Source: Pseudomonas tolaasii NCPPB 2192 (GTDB lineage: Bacteria > Pseudomonadota > Gammaproteobacteria > Pseudomonadales > Pseudomonadaceae). From it: a DNA stretch of 64,000 nucleotides. Below, piece by piece: positions 1-8,511 of the stretch; positions within the stretch are counted from its first letter, which is position 1; each line of letters starts with the position of its first letter. The notes under the pieces were generated by a model. That model did not search any database. It saw only the letters and a list, made by a program, of their open reading frames with translations, and was not told the origin of the DNA. A program made the translations under genes and the position numbers. The stretch covers positions 1,736,001-1,800,000 of the forward strand of contig NZ_PHHD01000001.1 in the NCBI RefSeq assembly GCF_002813445.1, given 5' to 3'.

Positions 1-573
1 AGCCGGCCGGTAATAATGCTCCAACTCCACAAACCCCGCCTTGGCCAGCAACGCCTGCCACGCCGCCAGGTCGTGATACGACCCGTACCGCGGCCCATTC
101 CAGCCTTCCTGGTTTTCACCCCGTGGGTTGGAACTGAACAACACTCCGCCCGGCTTCAACGCGCCATGCAGTTGCTTGAGCACGCGCGGCAGTTCCTGCT
201 TGGGAATGTGAAACAGCACCGCATTGGCAAACACCCCGTCAAAGCGTTCGGCAGGCAAATCCAGCTTCAGAAAGTCCTGCTGCAATACCTCGCAGCCACT
301 GTCTTCGCGCGCCATCTGCGCAAACCGCTCGGAGCCGTCGAGCCCCACCGCGATGTGGCCCATGCGCGTAAACGTCTGCAAATCCCGCCCCGGCCCGCAG
401 CCAAAATCCAGCACGGTAAAGGGCGCCGGGCCCTGGATATGCCGCAGCAGGGCGTCGATATTCTGGCTCACATCGTGATCGCGGGTGCCTTCACGGAAAT
501 CCTCGGCCACTTTGTTGTAGTGGCCGAGGGTGGTGGAGGTGATTTGGGTGAGGTCGTCGGGTTTTAGGGGCAT
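1..573 (-). CDS. Class I SAM-dependent methyltransferase, 3' end outside window
   Basis: The minus strand is open from an ATG at 573 to the window edge (191 codons, no stop), so the C-terminus is missing. The reading contains a SAM-binding motif I of the form VLDFGCGPGRD (about residues 63-73), an acidic end of beta-2 (GLDGS) and a motif IV-like stretch around FDGVFANAVLFHIP. These are typical of small soluble class I methyltransferases; the substrate cannot be told. It sits 40 bases downstream of the MetI-like gene on the same strand, so it may be the last gene of that transcript. Confidence 0.8.
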   Translation of the reverse strand, partial: MPLKPDDLTQITSTTLGHYNKVAEDFREGTRDHDVSQNIDALLRHIQGPAPFTVLDFGCGPGRDLQTFTRMGHIAVGLDGSERFAQMAREDSGCEVLQQDFLKLDLPAERFDGVFANAVLFHIPKQELPRVLKQLHGALKPGGVLFSSNPRGENQEGWNGPRYGSYHDLAAWQALLAKAGFVELEHYYRPA

Positions 574-613
574 GACGGGGGCTACCGTTTTTTTTCGATG
601 GCCCGACTATACC

Positions 614-1258
614 TCACCTCTTGTTCAGCACCCGCGCCAGGCGGTCCCCCCCCAACTGAATCACCGCCACCAGCACCACCAGCAGCACAATCACCGTCAG
701 CATGATCTGCGTATCAAAGCGCTGATACCCATACCGGTAAGCAATATCCCCCAGGCCGCCGGCGCCAATCGCTCCGGCCATGGCCGATGAATTGATCATG
801 GTCACCAGCGTGATGGTGAACCCGCCGACAATCCCCGGCAGCGCTTCCGGCAACAGTACGTGCCAGATGATGTGCCAGCGGCGGCAGCCCATGGCCTGGG
901 CGGCTTCGATCAGGCCGTGGTCGACCTCGCGCAGGCTCACTTCGGCGATGCGCGCAAAGAACGGCGTGGCGGCGATGGTCAGCGGCACCACGGCGGCCCA
1001 CACACCGTAGGTGGTGCCGACGATCAGCCGGGTGAACGGGATCAGCGCCACCATCAGGATCAGGAACGGGATCGAGCGGAACAAATTCACGAACCCGCCC
1101 AGCACACGGTTCAGCGCCGGAGCCTGGTAGATGCCGCCCTTGTCGCTGGTGACCAAAAACACCGCCAGCGGAATGCCCACCAGCAATGCGATCAGCGACG
1201 ACACGCCCACCATCAGCAAGGTGTCGATGGCGCCCTGCAATAAACGATCAAACCACAT
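614..1258 (-). CDS. metI: MetI-type ABC transporter permease
   Basis: This 214-residue inner-membrane protein has about five hydrophobic helices and the binding-protein-dependent transport signature (EAAQAMGCRRWHI region), as in MetI, the D/L-methionine importer permease. The ATG at 1258 is preferred to an upstream in-frame one because it gives the usual MetI N-terminus (MWFDRLLQG) and an 11-base overlap with the ATPase gene, which suggests translational coupling. Substrate could be methionine or another sulfur compound, given the oxidoreductase genes upstream. The MetN-MetI-MetQ family assignment is firm; the exact substrate is inferred. Confidence 0.88.
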   Translation of the reverse strand: MWFDRLLQGAIDTLLMVGVSSLIALLVGIPLAVFLVTSDKGGIYQAPALNRVLGGFVNLFRSIPFLILMVALIPFTRLIVGTTYGVWAAVVPLTIAATPFFARIAEVSLREVDHGLIEAAQAMGCRRWHIIWHVLLPEALPGIVGGFTITLVTMINSSAMAGAIGAGGLGDIAYRYGYQRFDTQIMLTVIVLLVVLVAVIQLGGDRLARVLNKR

Positions 1259-2363
1259 AGCCCAGCACCTCCACAGTGTGTGCCCAGCGTGCGGCACGCT
1301 TGCACAGGTCTTCGGCATCGTGAGGCGAGCCATTCACCGCCAGCAGCAGTTGCCCCAGGGCATGCCCCTGAATCCGCTCCACGCCGCCTTGCAGCAAGCG
1401 CACGCGGCCACCCAGGGCGCTGAACAGCGCGGCCAGGTCCGGCTCGTCGGTGTGGCTGCCGGTGAATTGCAAACGCAGTACCGTCGCAGCCTCCGCCGAT
1501 GCCGGCAGCGCCTGTAAACGGCTTTGCAGCTCTTCCGGTAAGCCCTGTTGCAACGGCGCCAGCAGGGTTTGGCTGACCTCGTGCTGGGGGTTGCCAAACA
1601 CTTGCCACACCGGGCCTTGCTCGACAATGCGCCCGTGCTCCAGCACCACTACGCGGTCGCAGATCTCGCGGATCACCGCCATTTCATGGGTGATCAACAC
1701 AATGGTCAGGCCCAGGCGCTTGTTGATCTCGCGCAGCAGGCCGAGGATCGATTGGGTGGTCTCCGGATCGAGGGCCGAGGTGGCCTCGTCGCACAGCAGG
1801 ATTTCGGGGTCGTGCACCAGTGAACGGGCAATGCCCACACGCTGTTTCTGCCCGCCTGACAGCTGCGCCGGGTAGGCCTTGTGCTTGTCCTGCAAACCCA
1901 CCAGTTCCAGCAGCTCGCGCACCTTTTGCTCGCGTTGCAACTTGGGCACGCCCGCGACTTTGAGCGGCAATTCGACGTTCTGCCACACGGTCTTGGCCGA
2001 CATCAGATTGAAGTGCTGGAAGATCATGCCGATGCGTCGACGCAGCGCCACCAGCCGGTCTTCGTCAAAGTCGCCGATGTCCACCTGATCGATCAGCACG
2101 CGGCCGCTGCTCGGTTGCTCCAGGCGGTTGATGGTGCGGATCAGCGAGGATTTACCTGCGCCGCTGCGGCCGATGATGCCGAACACCTCGCCGCGCCGGA
2201 TCGCCAGGTCAATGCCTTGCAAGGCATGCACAGTGCCGCCGTAGGTCTTGCCCAGGTTGATAAAACGCACGTGGGCCCGGTTCAAATCCGGATGCAGCTC
2301 GGTCTGTTCGGCTTCCCTGGGCTTGACCCCAAGGTCACGCAATTGGGCGTGGGCGGCGGTCAT
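1248..2363 (-). CDS. metN: MetN-type ABC transporter ATP-binding protein
   Basis: The 371-residue ATPase energises the MetI permease. Walker A (GRSGAGKSS) lies at about residues 65-73, with the LSGGQKQR signature and the Walker B LLCDEATSALD further on. A C-terminal region of about 90 residues matches the NIL domain that lets MetN sense intracellular methionine. An unusual N-terminal extension of about 30 residues precedes the ABC domain. The start overlaps the end of the binding-protein gene by four bases (ATGA), so metQ, metN and metI form one coupled operon. Confidence 0.9.
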   Translation of the reverse strand: MTAAHAQLRDLGVKPREAEQTELHPDLNRAHVRFINLGKTYGGTVHALQGIDLAIRRGEVFGIIGRSGAGKSSLIRTINRLEQPSSGRVLIDQVDIGDFDEDRLVALRRRIGMIFQHFNLMSAKTVWQNVELPLKVAGVPKLQREQKVRELLELVGLQDKHKAYPAQLSGGQKQRVGIARSLVHDPEILLCDEATSALDPETTQSILGLLREINKRLGLTIVLITHEMAVIREICDRVVVLEHGRIVEQGPVWQVFGNPQHEVSQTLLAPLQQGLPEELQSRLQALPASAEAATVLRLQFTGSHTDEPDLAALFSALGGRVRLLQGGVERIQGHALGQLLLAVNGSPHDAEDLCKRAARWAHTVEVLGYVV

Positions 2364-3175
2364 TTTTTATCTTCCCAGCCGACCTGGTAGAGCTTGCCCA
2401 GGGATTTATCCAGCGCCGCGCGTACCACCGGCGAATGCTGGTAGATGTCGACGAACTTGATCACGCGCGGGTCGGTTTTGCTTTTCGGCTGGATCACGAA
2501 CTGAATCACGTATTCCGGGTGGTCAAGGCCGTCAAACAGCAATGCGGACTCGGCATCGAAGGTCTTGGACAGGCGTATGTACGCCGGGTAGCCCTGCACC
2601 AGGTCAGCATCGTCATAGGCGCGCACCAGTTGCACGGCCTCGACTTGCAGGATCTTGATCTTCTTCGGGTTGCTGACAATATCTTCCTCGGTGGCCTTGT
2701 AGCCCACGCCCGGTTTGAGGGTGATCAGCCCGGCCTTGGCCAGCAGTTGCAGGCCCCGGCCGCTGTTGATCGGGTCGTTGGCAATGGCCACGCTGGCGCC
2801 CTGGGGCAGGTCGTTGAGGCTTTTGTATTTCTTCGAATACAGGCCAACGTTGTTGATGATGCCTGGCGCGTACGGCACCAGGTCAAACCCGGCGGCGGCC
2901 TTGGCGTTTTCCAGGAACGGGATGTGCTGGAAGTAATTCACGTCGATATCGCCGGCGGCCAGGCTGACGTTGGGGGCGATCCAGTCGGTGAATTCCACCA
3001 GTTGAACCTTGAGACCCTGCTTGTCGGCCTCGGCCACGGCGGCCTCCAGCGGAATGGCGAAGGCAGCGGTGGTGCCGATTTTCAGCGGTGCGTCGGCGGC
3101 GAAGACCGCCGAGCTGAATAAACCAAACGCCAGGGCCAGTGCTTTGACTGGGTGGGTGAAGAGGGTCTTTTTCAT
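2360..3175 (-). CDS. metQ: MetQ/NlpA-family substrate-binding protein
   Basis: This 271-residue periplasmic protein begins with a signal peptide ending near AVFAADAP. It has no lipobox cysteine, unlike many MetQ lipoproteins, so it is probably released as a soluble protein. The mature part fits the NlpA/MetQ fold (FTDWIAPNVSLAAGDIDVNYFQH region). It is the first gene of the metQ-metN-metI unit and is separated by a palindromic repeat from the monooxygenase gene upstream. Pseudomonads often have more than one MetQ-like system, so the ligand here may be an organosulfur compound and not methionine itself. Confidence 0.87.
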   Translation of the reverse strand: MKKTLFTHPVKALALAFGLFSSAVFAADAPLKIGTTAAFAIPLEAAVAEADKQGLKVQLVEFTDWIAPNVSLAAGDIDVNYFQHIPFLENAKAAAGFDLVPYAPGIINNVGLYSKKYKSLNDLPQGASVAIANDPINSGRGLQLLAKAGLITLKPGVGYKATEEDIVSNPKKIKILQVEAVQLVRAYDDADLVQGYPAYIRLSKTFDAESALLFDGLDHPEYVIQFVIQPKSKTDPRVIKFVDIYQHSPVVRAALDKSLGKLYQVGWEDKK

Positions 3176-3215
3176 AATCGGTTTCCAGTCATAAAAAGTA
3201 GGTATTCACGACCGA

Positions 3216-3322
3216 GATCGTTCCCATGCTCTGCGTGGGAATGCCTCTCTGGACGCTCTGCGTCCGCTCTTGGGACGCGGAGCGTCCCGGGCTGCATTCC
3301 CACGCAGAGCGTGGGAACGATC
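3216..3322. repeat. Palindromic intergenic repeat (GTTCCCA type)
   Basis: Outer arms GATCGTTCCCA...TGGGAACGATC enclose further nested inverted repeats, including GACGCTCTGCGTCC and its partner GGACGCGGAGCGTCC. The 107-base element fills the gap between the monooxygenase stop and the metQ start. It is of the dispersed palindromic type seen in P. fluorescens genomes and differs in sequence from the GTGGGAGC elements elsewhere in the window. Confidence 0.85.
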
Positions 3323-3327
3323 AGTCA

Positions 3328-4680
3328 TTAGTGGCGGTAGGTGGCACCGGTGTGTTGTTCGGGTAGGCGAGCGCCAGCGTGGAAGACTTTTTCACGCAGC
3401 GTTCCCTGCTCATAAGCGGTCTTGTACGACCCCCGCTTCTGCAACTCCGGCACCACCAGATCAATAAAATCCACATAGCTTTCCGGCGTCACAATGCGTG
3501 TCAGGTTGAAGCCATCCAGCCCCGTTTCGCTGATCCACGACTCCAACTCGTCCGCCACTTGCCCGGGCGAGCCGACCAGGGTGATGTACCGGCCGCCCAG
3601 CGCGTGCTGTTCGAGCAATTTTCGCCGGGTCCAGTCGTTGTTCTGCAGGTTCTTGGTGGCCGACTGAATCGCGTTGCTTTTCACGTACTGGATGGGTTCG
3701 TCCAGTTCGTATTGGGCAAAATCGATGGCCGTGGACGCCGAGAAATGCGCCACACCCGCTTCCGGGCTGGCGTAGCTCAAGTACTCGGCGTGCTTGGCCC
3801 AGGCCAGCTCTTCGGTGGCGCCCACGATGACGTTGAGGCCCATAAACACCTTGATGTCATCCGGATTTCGCCCGGCTTGCACGGCACTGGCGCGCACCTT
3901 GTCCACCTGGGCCTTGGTCGCGGCCTTGTTCTGCCCGCTGATAAACACGCACTCGGCATGCCGCCCGGCGAACAACAAACCGCGGTCCGAACTGCCGGCC
4001 TGGAACAGCACCGGCGTGCGCTGTGGCGACGGCTCACACAGGTGGTAACCCTCCACCTGATAAAACTCGCCGTGGTGCTCGACCTTGTGCACCTTTCCCG
4101 GCTGCGCGTACACCCGCGCCTGCGGGTCGTTGAGCACCGCGTCGTCTGCCCAGCTGCCTTCCCAGAGTTTGTAGAGCACTTCCAGGTACTCGTCGGCCTG
4201 GTCGTAGCGCCGGTCGTGCTCGACCTGCTCGGTCAGGCCCATGGCCTTGGCGGCGCTGTCGAGGTAGCCGGTGACGATGTTCCAGCCCACGCGGCCACGG
4301 CTCAGGTGATCGAGGGTGGACATGCGCCGGGCGAACAGATACGGCGGCTCGTAGGTGAGGTTGGCTGTGACGCCGAAGCCGAGGTTTTTGGTGACGGCGG
4401 CCATGGCCGAAACCAGCAGCAACGGGTCATTGACCGGCAGCTGGATCGACTCTTTGAGCGGCACGTCGATAGAGTGTTGATACACGTCGTACACGCCGAC
4501 GATATCGGCAATGAACAGCCCGTCGAACAGCCCGCGTTCCAGGGCTTGCGCCAGTTCGGTCCAGTATTCGACGGTTTTGTATTGGGTCGAGGTGTCGCGC
4601 GGGTGAGTCCACAGGCCGTGGTTGATATGCCCGATGCAGTTCATGTTGAAGGCATTGAGCAGGATCTTTTTCTTCGCCAT
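3328..4680 (-). CDS. FMN-dependent monooxygenase, NtaA/SnaA/DszA family
   Basis: The 450-residue protein matches the class C flavin monooxygenases that use reduced FMN from a partner reductase and act on nitrilotriacetate, sulfone or alkyl-sulfur substrates. Family marks are the N-terminal ILLNAFNMNCIGHINHGLW region, the TANLTYEPPYLFARRMSTLDHLS segment (positions about 105-127) and GRVGWNIVTGY. It overlaps the SfnB-like gene upstream by one base (TGATG), so the three are probably co-translated. The context points to oxidative release of sulfur from an organosulfur compound; the substrate is not shown by sequence. No flavin reductase gene is seen nearby. Confidence 0.88.
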   Translation of the reverse strand: MAKKKILLNAFNMNCIGHINHGLWTHPRDTSTQYKTVEYWTELAQALERGLFDGLFIADIVGVYDVYQHSIDVPLKESIQLPVNDPLLLVSAMAAVTKNLGFGVTANLTYEPPYLFARRMSTLDHLSRGRVGWNIVTGYLDSAAKAMGLTEQVEHDRRYDQADEYLEVLYKLWEGSWADDAVLNDPQARVYAQPGKVHKVEHHGEFYQVEGYHLCEPSPQRTPVLFQAGSSDRGLLFAGRHAECVFISGQNKAATKAQVDKVRASAVQAGRNPDDIKVFMGLNVIVGATEELAWAKHAEYLSYASPEAGVAHFSASTAIDFAQYELDEPIQYVKSNAIQSATKNLQNNDWTRRKLLEQHALGGRYITLVGSPGQVADELESWISETGLDGFNLTRIVTPESYVDFIDLVVPELQKRGSYKTAYEQGTLREKVFHAGARLPEQHTGATYRH

Positions 4681-5873
4681 CAGATAGTCCCCCGCAGTGG
4701 CGGGTTTTCATCGTTGAGGTAGTAATTGCCGACAGCGTGGTACTTCCAGCGCACCGGGTCGTGCAGGGTGTGCACGCGGGCGTTGCGCCAGTGGCGGTCC
4801 AGGCCGTGTTCGGCCAGGGTCGCCTGGCTGCCGGCCAGTTCGAACAAGGTGCTGCCGGCGGCGAGGGAAATTTCGGTACTCAACGCGCGCACTTCGGCCA
4901 CGGCAATCGAGGCGGCGGCGACGGTCTCGGCATTGCTGTCGGCCTGGGCGCGATCGAGGAATTCACCCGAGCGTTCCAGCAGCGCCTCGGCGGCGTGCAG
5001 GCGGATGCTCAAGTGGCCGAAGCTTTTCAGGGTCAGCGGGTCTTCGGTGGCCTTGTCGTTGCCCGAATCAATCCACGGGCGGGTTTTGGTGCGAACGAAG
5101 TGCAGCGCATCTTCAAAGGCCGCGCGGGCGATGCCGGTGTCGATGGCGGCGTGAAGAATCTGCGCCAGCGGGCCGACGGTGGTGGGGCGTTCGAAGGCGC
5201 TCTGGAACGGGATCACGTCTTGCGCGGCGACCCACACGTTGTCGAACACTACCGAACCGCTGCCGGTGGTGCGCTGGCCGAAGCCGCTCCAATCGTCAAT
5301 CACGCTCAGGCCTTCGCTGTCGCGCGGCACGAACGCCAACTGCTGCACCCCGTGTTCATCCACCACAGAGGTCGGGATGCGTTGCGCATAGATCGCGCCA
5401 GTGGAGTAGAACTTGCGGCCGCTGATGCGAAAACCGTCGCCGTCGCGGGTGAGGGAGGTCACGCGGTCGTGGGCGGTCTTGGTGCCCAGTTCCGCCAGGG
5501 CATTGCCGAAACGCCGGCCGGCGAGCACTTCGGCGTACAGGCGTTTTTGCTGGGCCAGGCTGCCGTTCACACGCAGCACTTCCAGGGCATAGAAATGGTT
5601 TTGCGGGATTTGGCCGAGCGAAGCGTCTGCCTGGGCGATCAAGGCGATCACCTTGGCCAGGGTGACGTTGGAGACACCCGCGCCACCGTGTTCCTTCGGC
5701 ACGCTGATGCCCCACAGGCCGGAGCGCGAAAACACGTCCAGCTCGGGCAGCGGCAGGCGGCGTTCGCGGTCGCGCTGGGCGCTGTCGCGGCGGAAGTCTT
5801 CGGCCAGGTCGCTGGCGACAATAAGGGCTTGTTCGTCACTGGTTATAACCGCGACGTGGTGAGAAAGGGTCAT
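4680..5873 (-). CDS. sfnB: SfnB-family sulfur acquisition oxidoreductase (first copy)
   Basis: This 397-residue flavoprotein has the acyl-CoA dehydrogenase fold. It carries the LGQIPQNHFYALEVL segment, the RKFYSTGAIYAQ flavin-contact region and the C-terminal HWRNARVHTLHDPVRWK motif found in the SfnB/DszC/DBT monooxygenase group. SfnB of P. putida is induced under sulfate limitation with the dimethylsulfone genes. A GGAG ribosome-binding site precedes ATG 5873. The downstream monooxygenase overlaps by one base. It is a close paralogue of the next gene upstream. Confidence 0.88.
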   Translation of the reverse strand: MTLSHHVAVITSDEQALIVASDLAEDFRRDSAQRDRERRLPLPELDVFSRSGLWGISVPKEHGGAGVSNVTLAKVIALIAQADASLGQIPQNHFYALEVLRVNGSLAQQKRLYAEVLAGRRFGNALAELGTKTAHDRVTSLTRDGDGFRISGRKFYSTGAIYAQRIPTSVVDEHGVQQLAFVPRDSEGLSVIDDWSGFGQRTTGSGSVVFDNVWVAAQDVIPFQSAFERPTTVGPLAQILHAAIDTGIARAAFEDALHFVRTKTRPWIDSGNDKATEDPLTLKSFGHLSIRLHAAEALLERSGEFLDRAQADSNAETVAAASIAVAEVRALSTEISLAAGSTLFELAGSQATLAEHGLDRHWRNARVHTLHDPVRWKYHAVGNYYLNDENPPLRGTI

Positions 5874-5915
5874 GCGTATTTCTCCAGAAGCTCGTGGAAA
5901 AAGTGTTCTGGGTGG

Positions 5916-7157
5916 TTAAATCCAGGAGTGACGAGCCGGCAAAGTGCCGTTCAGGCGATAAGCGCCCACCGCGTGATACTTCCAGCGCACCGGGTCGTGC
6001 AGGGTGTGCACGCGGGCGTTGCGCCAGTGGCGGTCGAGGTTGAATTCGGCGAGGGTGGCGCGGCTGCCGGCCAGCTCGAAGAGCTTTTCGCTGACCAGCA
6101 GCGACACTTCGGTGGTCAGAACTTTTGCTTCGGCCACGGCAATCGAGGCTCGGGCGGCGGATTGCGCGGTGATCGGCGCGGCGTTGACCTGATCCAGCAC
6201 CTGGCCGGCCTTGCGCAGCAGGGCTTCGGCGGCGTGCAGTTCGATCTTCAGCTTGCCGATGTCGGCGATCACATACAGGTCGTCGCTGGCGCGTTCGACC
6301 TTGGCGTCGATCCACGGGCGCGAGCGTTCGCGCACGAACGCAATGGTGTCGTCGAGGGCGCCGCGAGCGATACCGGCGTCAATGGCCGCCTGGATCAATT
6401 GCGAGACGGCGCCCTGGATATTCGGGCTTTCACCGATGCGCCAGTTTTCCACCACCAGCTCGGCGTCCACCGGCACCTGATCCAGCAGCACGGTGCCGCT
6501 GGCGGTGGTGCGTTGGCCAAAGCCCGACCAGTCATCAACGATGCGCAGGCCCTCGGTGCCACGGCGTACGAAAGCCATGACCTGCTTGCCATCATCGTTC
6601 AGCGCTTTTACCGCGACCCAGTGCGCAAACAGCGCGCCGGTGGAGTAGAACTTCTGGCCGCTGATCACATAACCGTCACCGTCGGCGGTGATGCGCGCCT
6701 TGAGCTCCAGGGTGTTTTTGGTGCCACGTTCCGGGCCGCCGTTGCCGATGCGCCAACCGTCGAGGACGCTCTGGAACAACTGCTTTTTCTGGCGCTCGCT
6801 GGCCGCACCCTGCAACAGGTGCAGGATGCCAAAATGGTTCTGCGGAATTTGCCCGAGGGCCGGGTCTGCCGCGCTGATGATCGCGAACACCTCGGCCAGG
6901 GTCACGAAGGACACCTCCGGGCCGCCGAATTCGCGGGGGATGGAAATACTGCCCAGCCCGCTGCGGGTGAACTGCTCGATCTGTGCCCACGGCAGCTTGC
7001 GTTGTTGATCGCGTCTGGCGGCTTGCAGGCGCGCTGCCTGGGCCAGCTCGTGGGCGGCGCTCAGGGCCTCGGCGTCGTCTCGCAGCACAGCGGCCGGCAA
7101 CAACAGGGGGGCAATGTCCAGATCACTCTGGACGGGTGTTAAAGCCAAGTTAGACAT
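5916..7157 (-). CDS. sfnB: SfnB-family sulfur acquisition oxidoreductase (second copy)
   Basis: The 413-residue protein is paralogous to the gene 42 bases downstream. Both have the LGQIPQNHF, GQKFYSTGALFAHW, DDWSGFGQRTT and HWRNARVHTLHDPVRWKYHAVG blocks of the acyl-CoA-dehydrogenase-like SfnB group. An AAGGAG site lies nine bases before ATG 7157. It is probably the first gene of the unit sfnB-sfnB-monooxygenase, perhaps running on into metQNI. The two copies have diverged over most of their length, so they may act on different sulfur compounds or form a mixed complex; that is inference. Confidence 0.87.
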   Translation of the reverse strand: MSNLALTPVQSDLDIAPLLLPAAVLRDDAEALSAAHELAQAARLQAARRDQQRKLPWAQIEQFTRSGLGSISIPREFGGPEVSFVTLAEVFAIISAADPALGQIPQNHFGILHLLQGAASERQKKQLFQSVLDGWRIGNGGPERGTKNTLELKARITADGDGYVISGQKFYSTGALFAHWVAVKALNDDGKQVMAFVRRGTEGLRIVDDWSGFGQRTTASGTVLLDQVPVDAELVVENWRIGESPNIQGAVSQLIQAAIDAGIARGALDDTIAFVRERSRPWIDAKVERASDDLYVIADIGKLKIELHAAEALLRKAGQVLDQVNAAPITAQSAARASIAVAEAKVLTTEVSLLVSEKLFELAGSRATLAEFNLDRHWRNARVHTLHDPVRWKYHAVGAYRLNGTLPARHSWI

Positions 7158-7279
7158 CAGCGCCGCTCCTTGGCTGCACGCAATGCCCTGGCGTTATGCA
7201 CCGGGGTAATTCTGACCATACCGACCTCGCATTCAATGAAATAAAAACAGAAAAATCAGAGATGTCCGGTGGTCCGGTG

Positions 7280-7308
7280 CATATACCCTAAGCGCGTTAA
7301 ATTTTTAA
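7280..7308 (-). promoter_or_regulatory. Possible sigma-70 promoter of the sfnB unit
   Basis: On the minus strand a TTAAAA (-35 like) is followed after 17 bases by TATATG (-10 like), in an AT-rich stretch about 120 bases upstream of ATG 7157. Both hexamers match four of six consensus bases. A -24/-12 sigma-54 signature was looked for and not found with correct spacing. Confidence 0.3.
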
Positions 7309-7344
7309 ATAAACTAACTTATGGGAATAAGCATAGAAGGGCTG

Positions 7345-8115
7345 TCAGCCCGGCTCGCAGGGCGAGCCAGGCTGACGGGGTTGATAGGTCGATGCGGGCC
7401 AGGCTGTGCGGGCTGGCGCCTGTGGCAAGCTGGCGGCGATGGCCAGCGTGCGGGCGGGTGCCCAGCGCGAATTATTGCCCACGCGATCCAGAATGCAGTA
7501 GGTCACTTCAAGGCGGCAGTCGTCACCCGCCTCAATGATCACCGCTGAAGGCACCCACACCTGAACCGCCTGGCCCACGGCCCTGGCCTTGATTGTCGGC
7601 AAGTCCAGCCGCACGTCACCCCAGCGCAGGGTGATGGCGTCACCGGCCGCCATGTTCAGGTAGGGCTCGATGGTCAGCGGAATGCCACGCCGTACCTGAC
7701 TGCTGTTGATGCCGTAGCGGCGGATGGTGTCGGGCAGGCTGACCGGCGCCAGGTTTTGATTTTCATCGGTGTACAGATTCGAAGGCTGGCCGCCCGGAAA
7801 ATCAGTCTTGACCCGCACGGTGGCCATCGGCGAACGCGCAGGGCCGTGGCCGATCTGCATGACTTGATAGTGAACCCGCGCCAGGCCGTCCTGCACAAAG
7901 CTTTCGGGAATTCGCAAGTGCGTGGGCATGCCGACCTTGCAGGCGGTGACCCGTCGCGAGGCGGCAAAGCAGTTGTTCCAGAACAGCTCGATCAGGTCGC
8001 CCTCTTCCATGCCAATGTACGGAGCGATGTCGACCTGCAAGTGTGCGGCAGCCAGGGCATTGATGCCGTTGCGAACGGCCTGGGGCAAAGTCGGGGCGGT
8101 GAGCGTGCGCGTCAT
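7345..8115 (-). CDS. Conserved hypothetical protein with two tandem beta-rich repeats
   Basis: I do not recognise a named family. The start at 8115 is chosen because AAGGAG lies seven bases upstream; an in-frame ATG at 8145 has no such site. The 256-residue product holds two copies of an about 110-residue unit, each with the pattern I-PY--M--GD-I-L-W (DIAPYIGMEEGDLIELFW and TIEPYLNMAAGDAITLRW) followed by a V-(I/V)P-S-(V/F) strand and a Y-(I/V)-(M/L)-D/G stretch. This resembles Ig-like or invasin-type beta-sandwich repeats of Pseudomonas surface proteins, but there is no signal peptide. The C-terminus is proline-rich. Confidence 0.75.
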   Translation of the reverse strand: MTRTLTAPTLPQAVRNGINALAAAHLQVDIAPYIGMEEGDLIELFWNNCFAASRRVTACKVGMPTHLRIPESFVQDGLARVHYQVMQIGHGPARSPMATVRVKTDFPGGQPSNLYTDENQNLAPVSLPDTIRRYGINSSQVRRGIPLTIEPYLNMAAGDAITLRWGDVRLDLPTIKARAVGQAVQVWVPSAVIIEAGDDCRLEVTYCILDRVGNNSRWAPARTLAIAASLPQAPARTAWPASTYQPRQPGSPCEPG

Positions 8116-8387
8116 AAGTAATCTCCTTGATGCAGCCAGCAGCAATCGTTCCGGCGCCCGTGGCGCGGGTGCGCAGGGTGCCGAAAGGAACGATTCGATG
8201 AATTGCCGGGATAGGATCCAATCCTCTGGGTGCTAGATAAGAGGGTTGGCGGGGGAGCGTCAATGGCGGCAAAAGGCTAAACGGCGAGTTCGCGGATATT
8301 CAGAAGGGGCTGACTGGCGGGGGGATATTCAGATGGGTATGGCGGGATGTTTTATAGGCGGGTATGAGCACTTCCTGTAGGACCGCG
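8116..8387. other. Intergenic stretch, no gene seen
   Basis: This stretch precedes the hypothetical gene, which reads leftwards. It includes that gene's ribosome-binding site (8121-8126) and presumably its promoter, but I could not pick a convincing -10/-35 pair. No open frame with coding character is seen. A REP hairpin follows at 8388. Confidence 0.5.
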
Positions 8388-8484
8388 CTTTAGGTGGGAG
8401 CTGGCTTGCCTGCGATAGCATCGCCTGGGTGCCACTGATACACCGAGGTGTCTGCATCGCAGGCAAGCCAGCTCCCACCTAAAG
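8388..8484. repeat. REP doublet (REPIN), GTGGGAGCTGG type
   Basis: Inverted arms CTTTAGGTGGGAGCTGGCTT... and its complement enclose an about 40-base loop. The arms are matched for more than 25 bases. It lies just past the stop of the cystine transporter ATPase gene. Confidence 0.92.
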
Positions 8485-8511
8485 CCATTTCCCACAGACC
8501 CAAGGGGTGTT

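Noticed and set aside
4737..7142. 801-codon open frame on the + strand
   Set aside because: It is the antisense of the two sfnB genes. High GC codon use leaves the opposite frame open. The minus strand shows clear family motifs and ribosome-binding sites.
7158..7344. Possible sigma-54 promoter of the sfnB unit
   Set aside because: A GGGCATTGCGTGC stretch on the minus strand near 7175 resembles -24/-12 elements, but the GG to GC spacing is 8 or 9, not 10.
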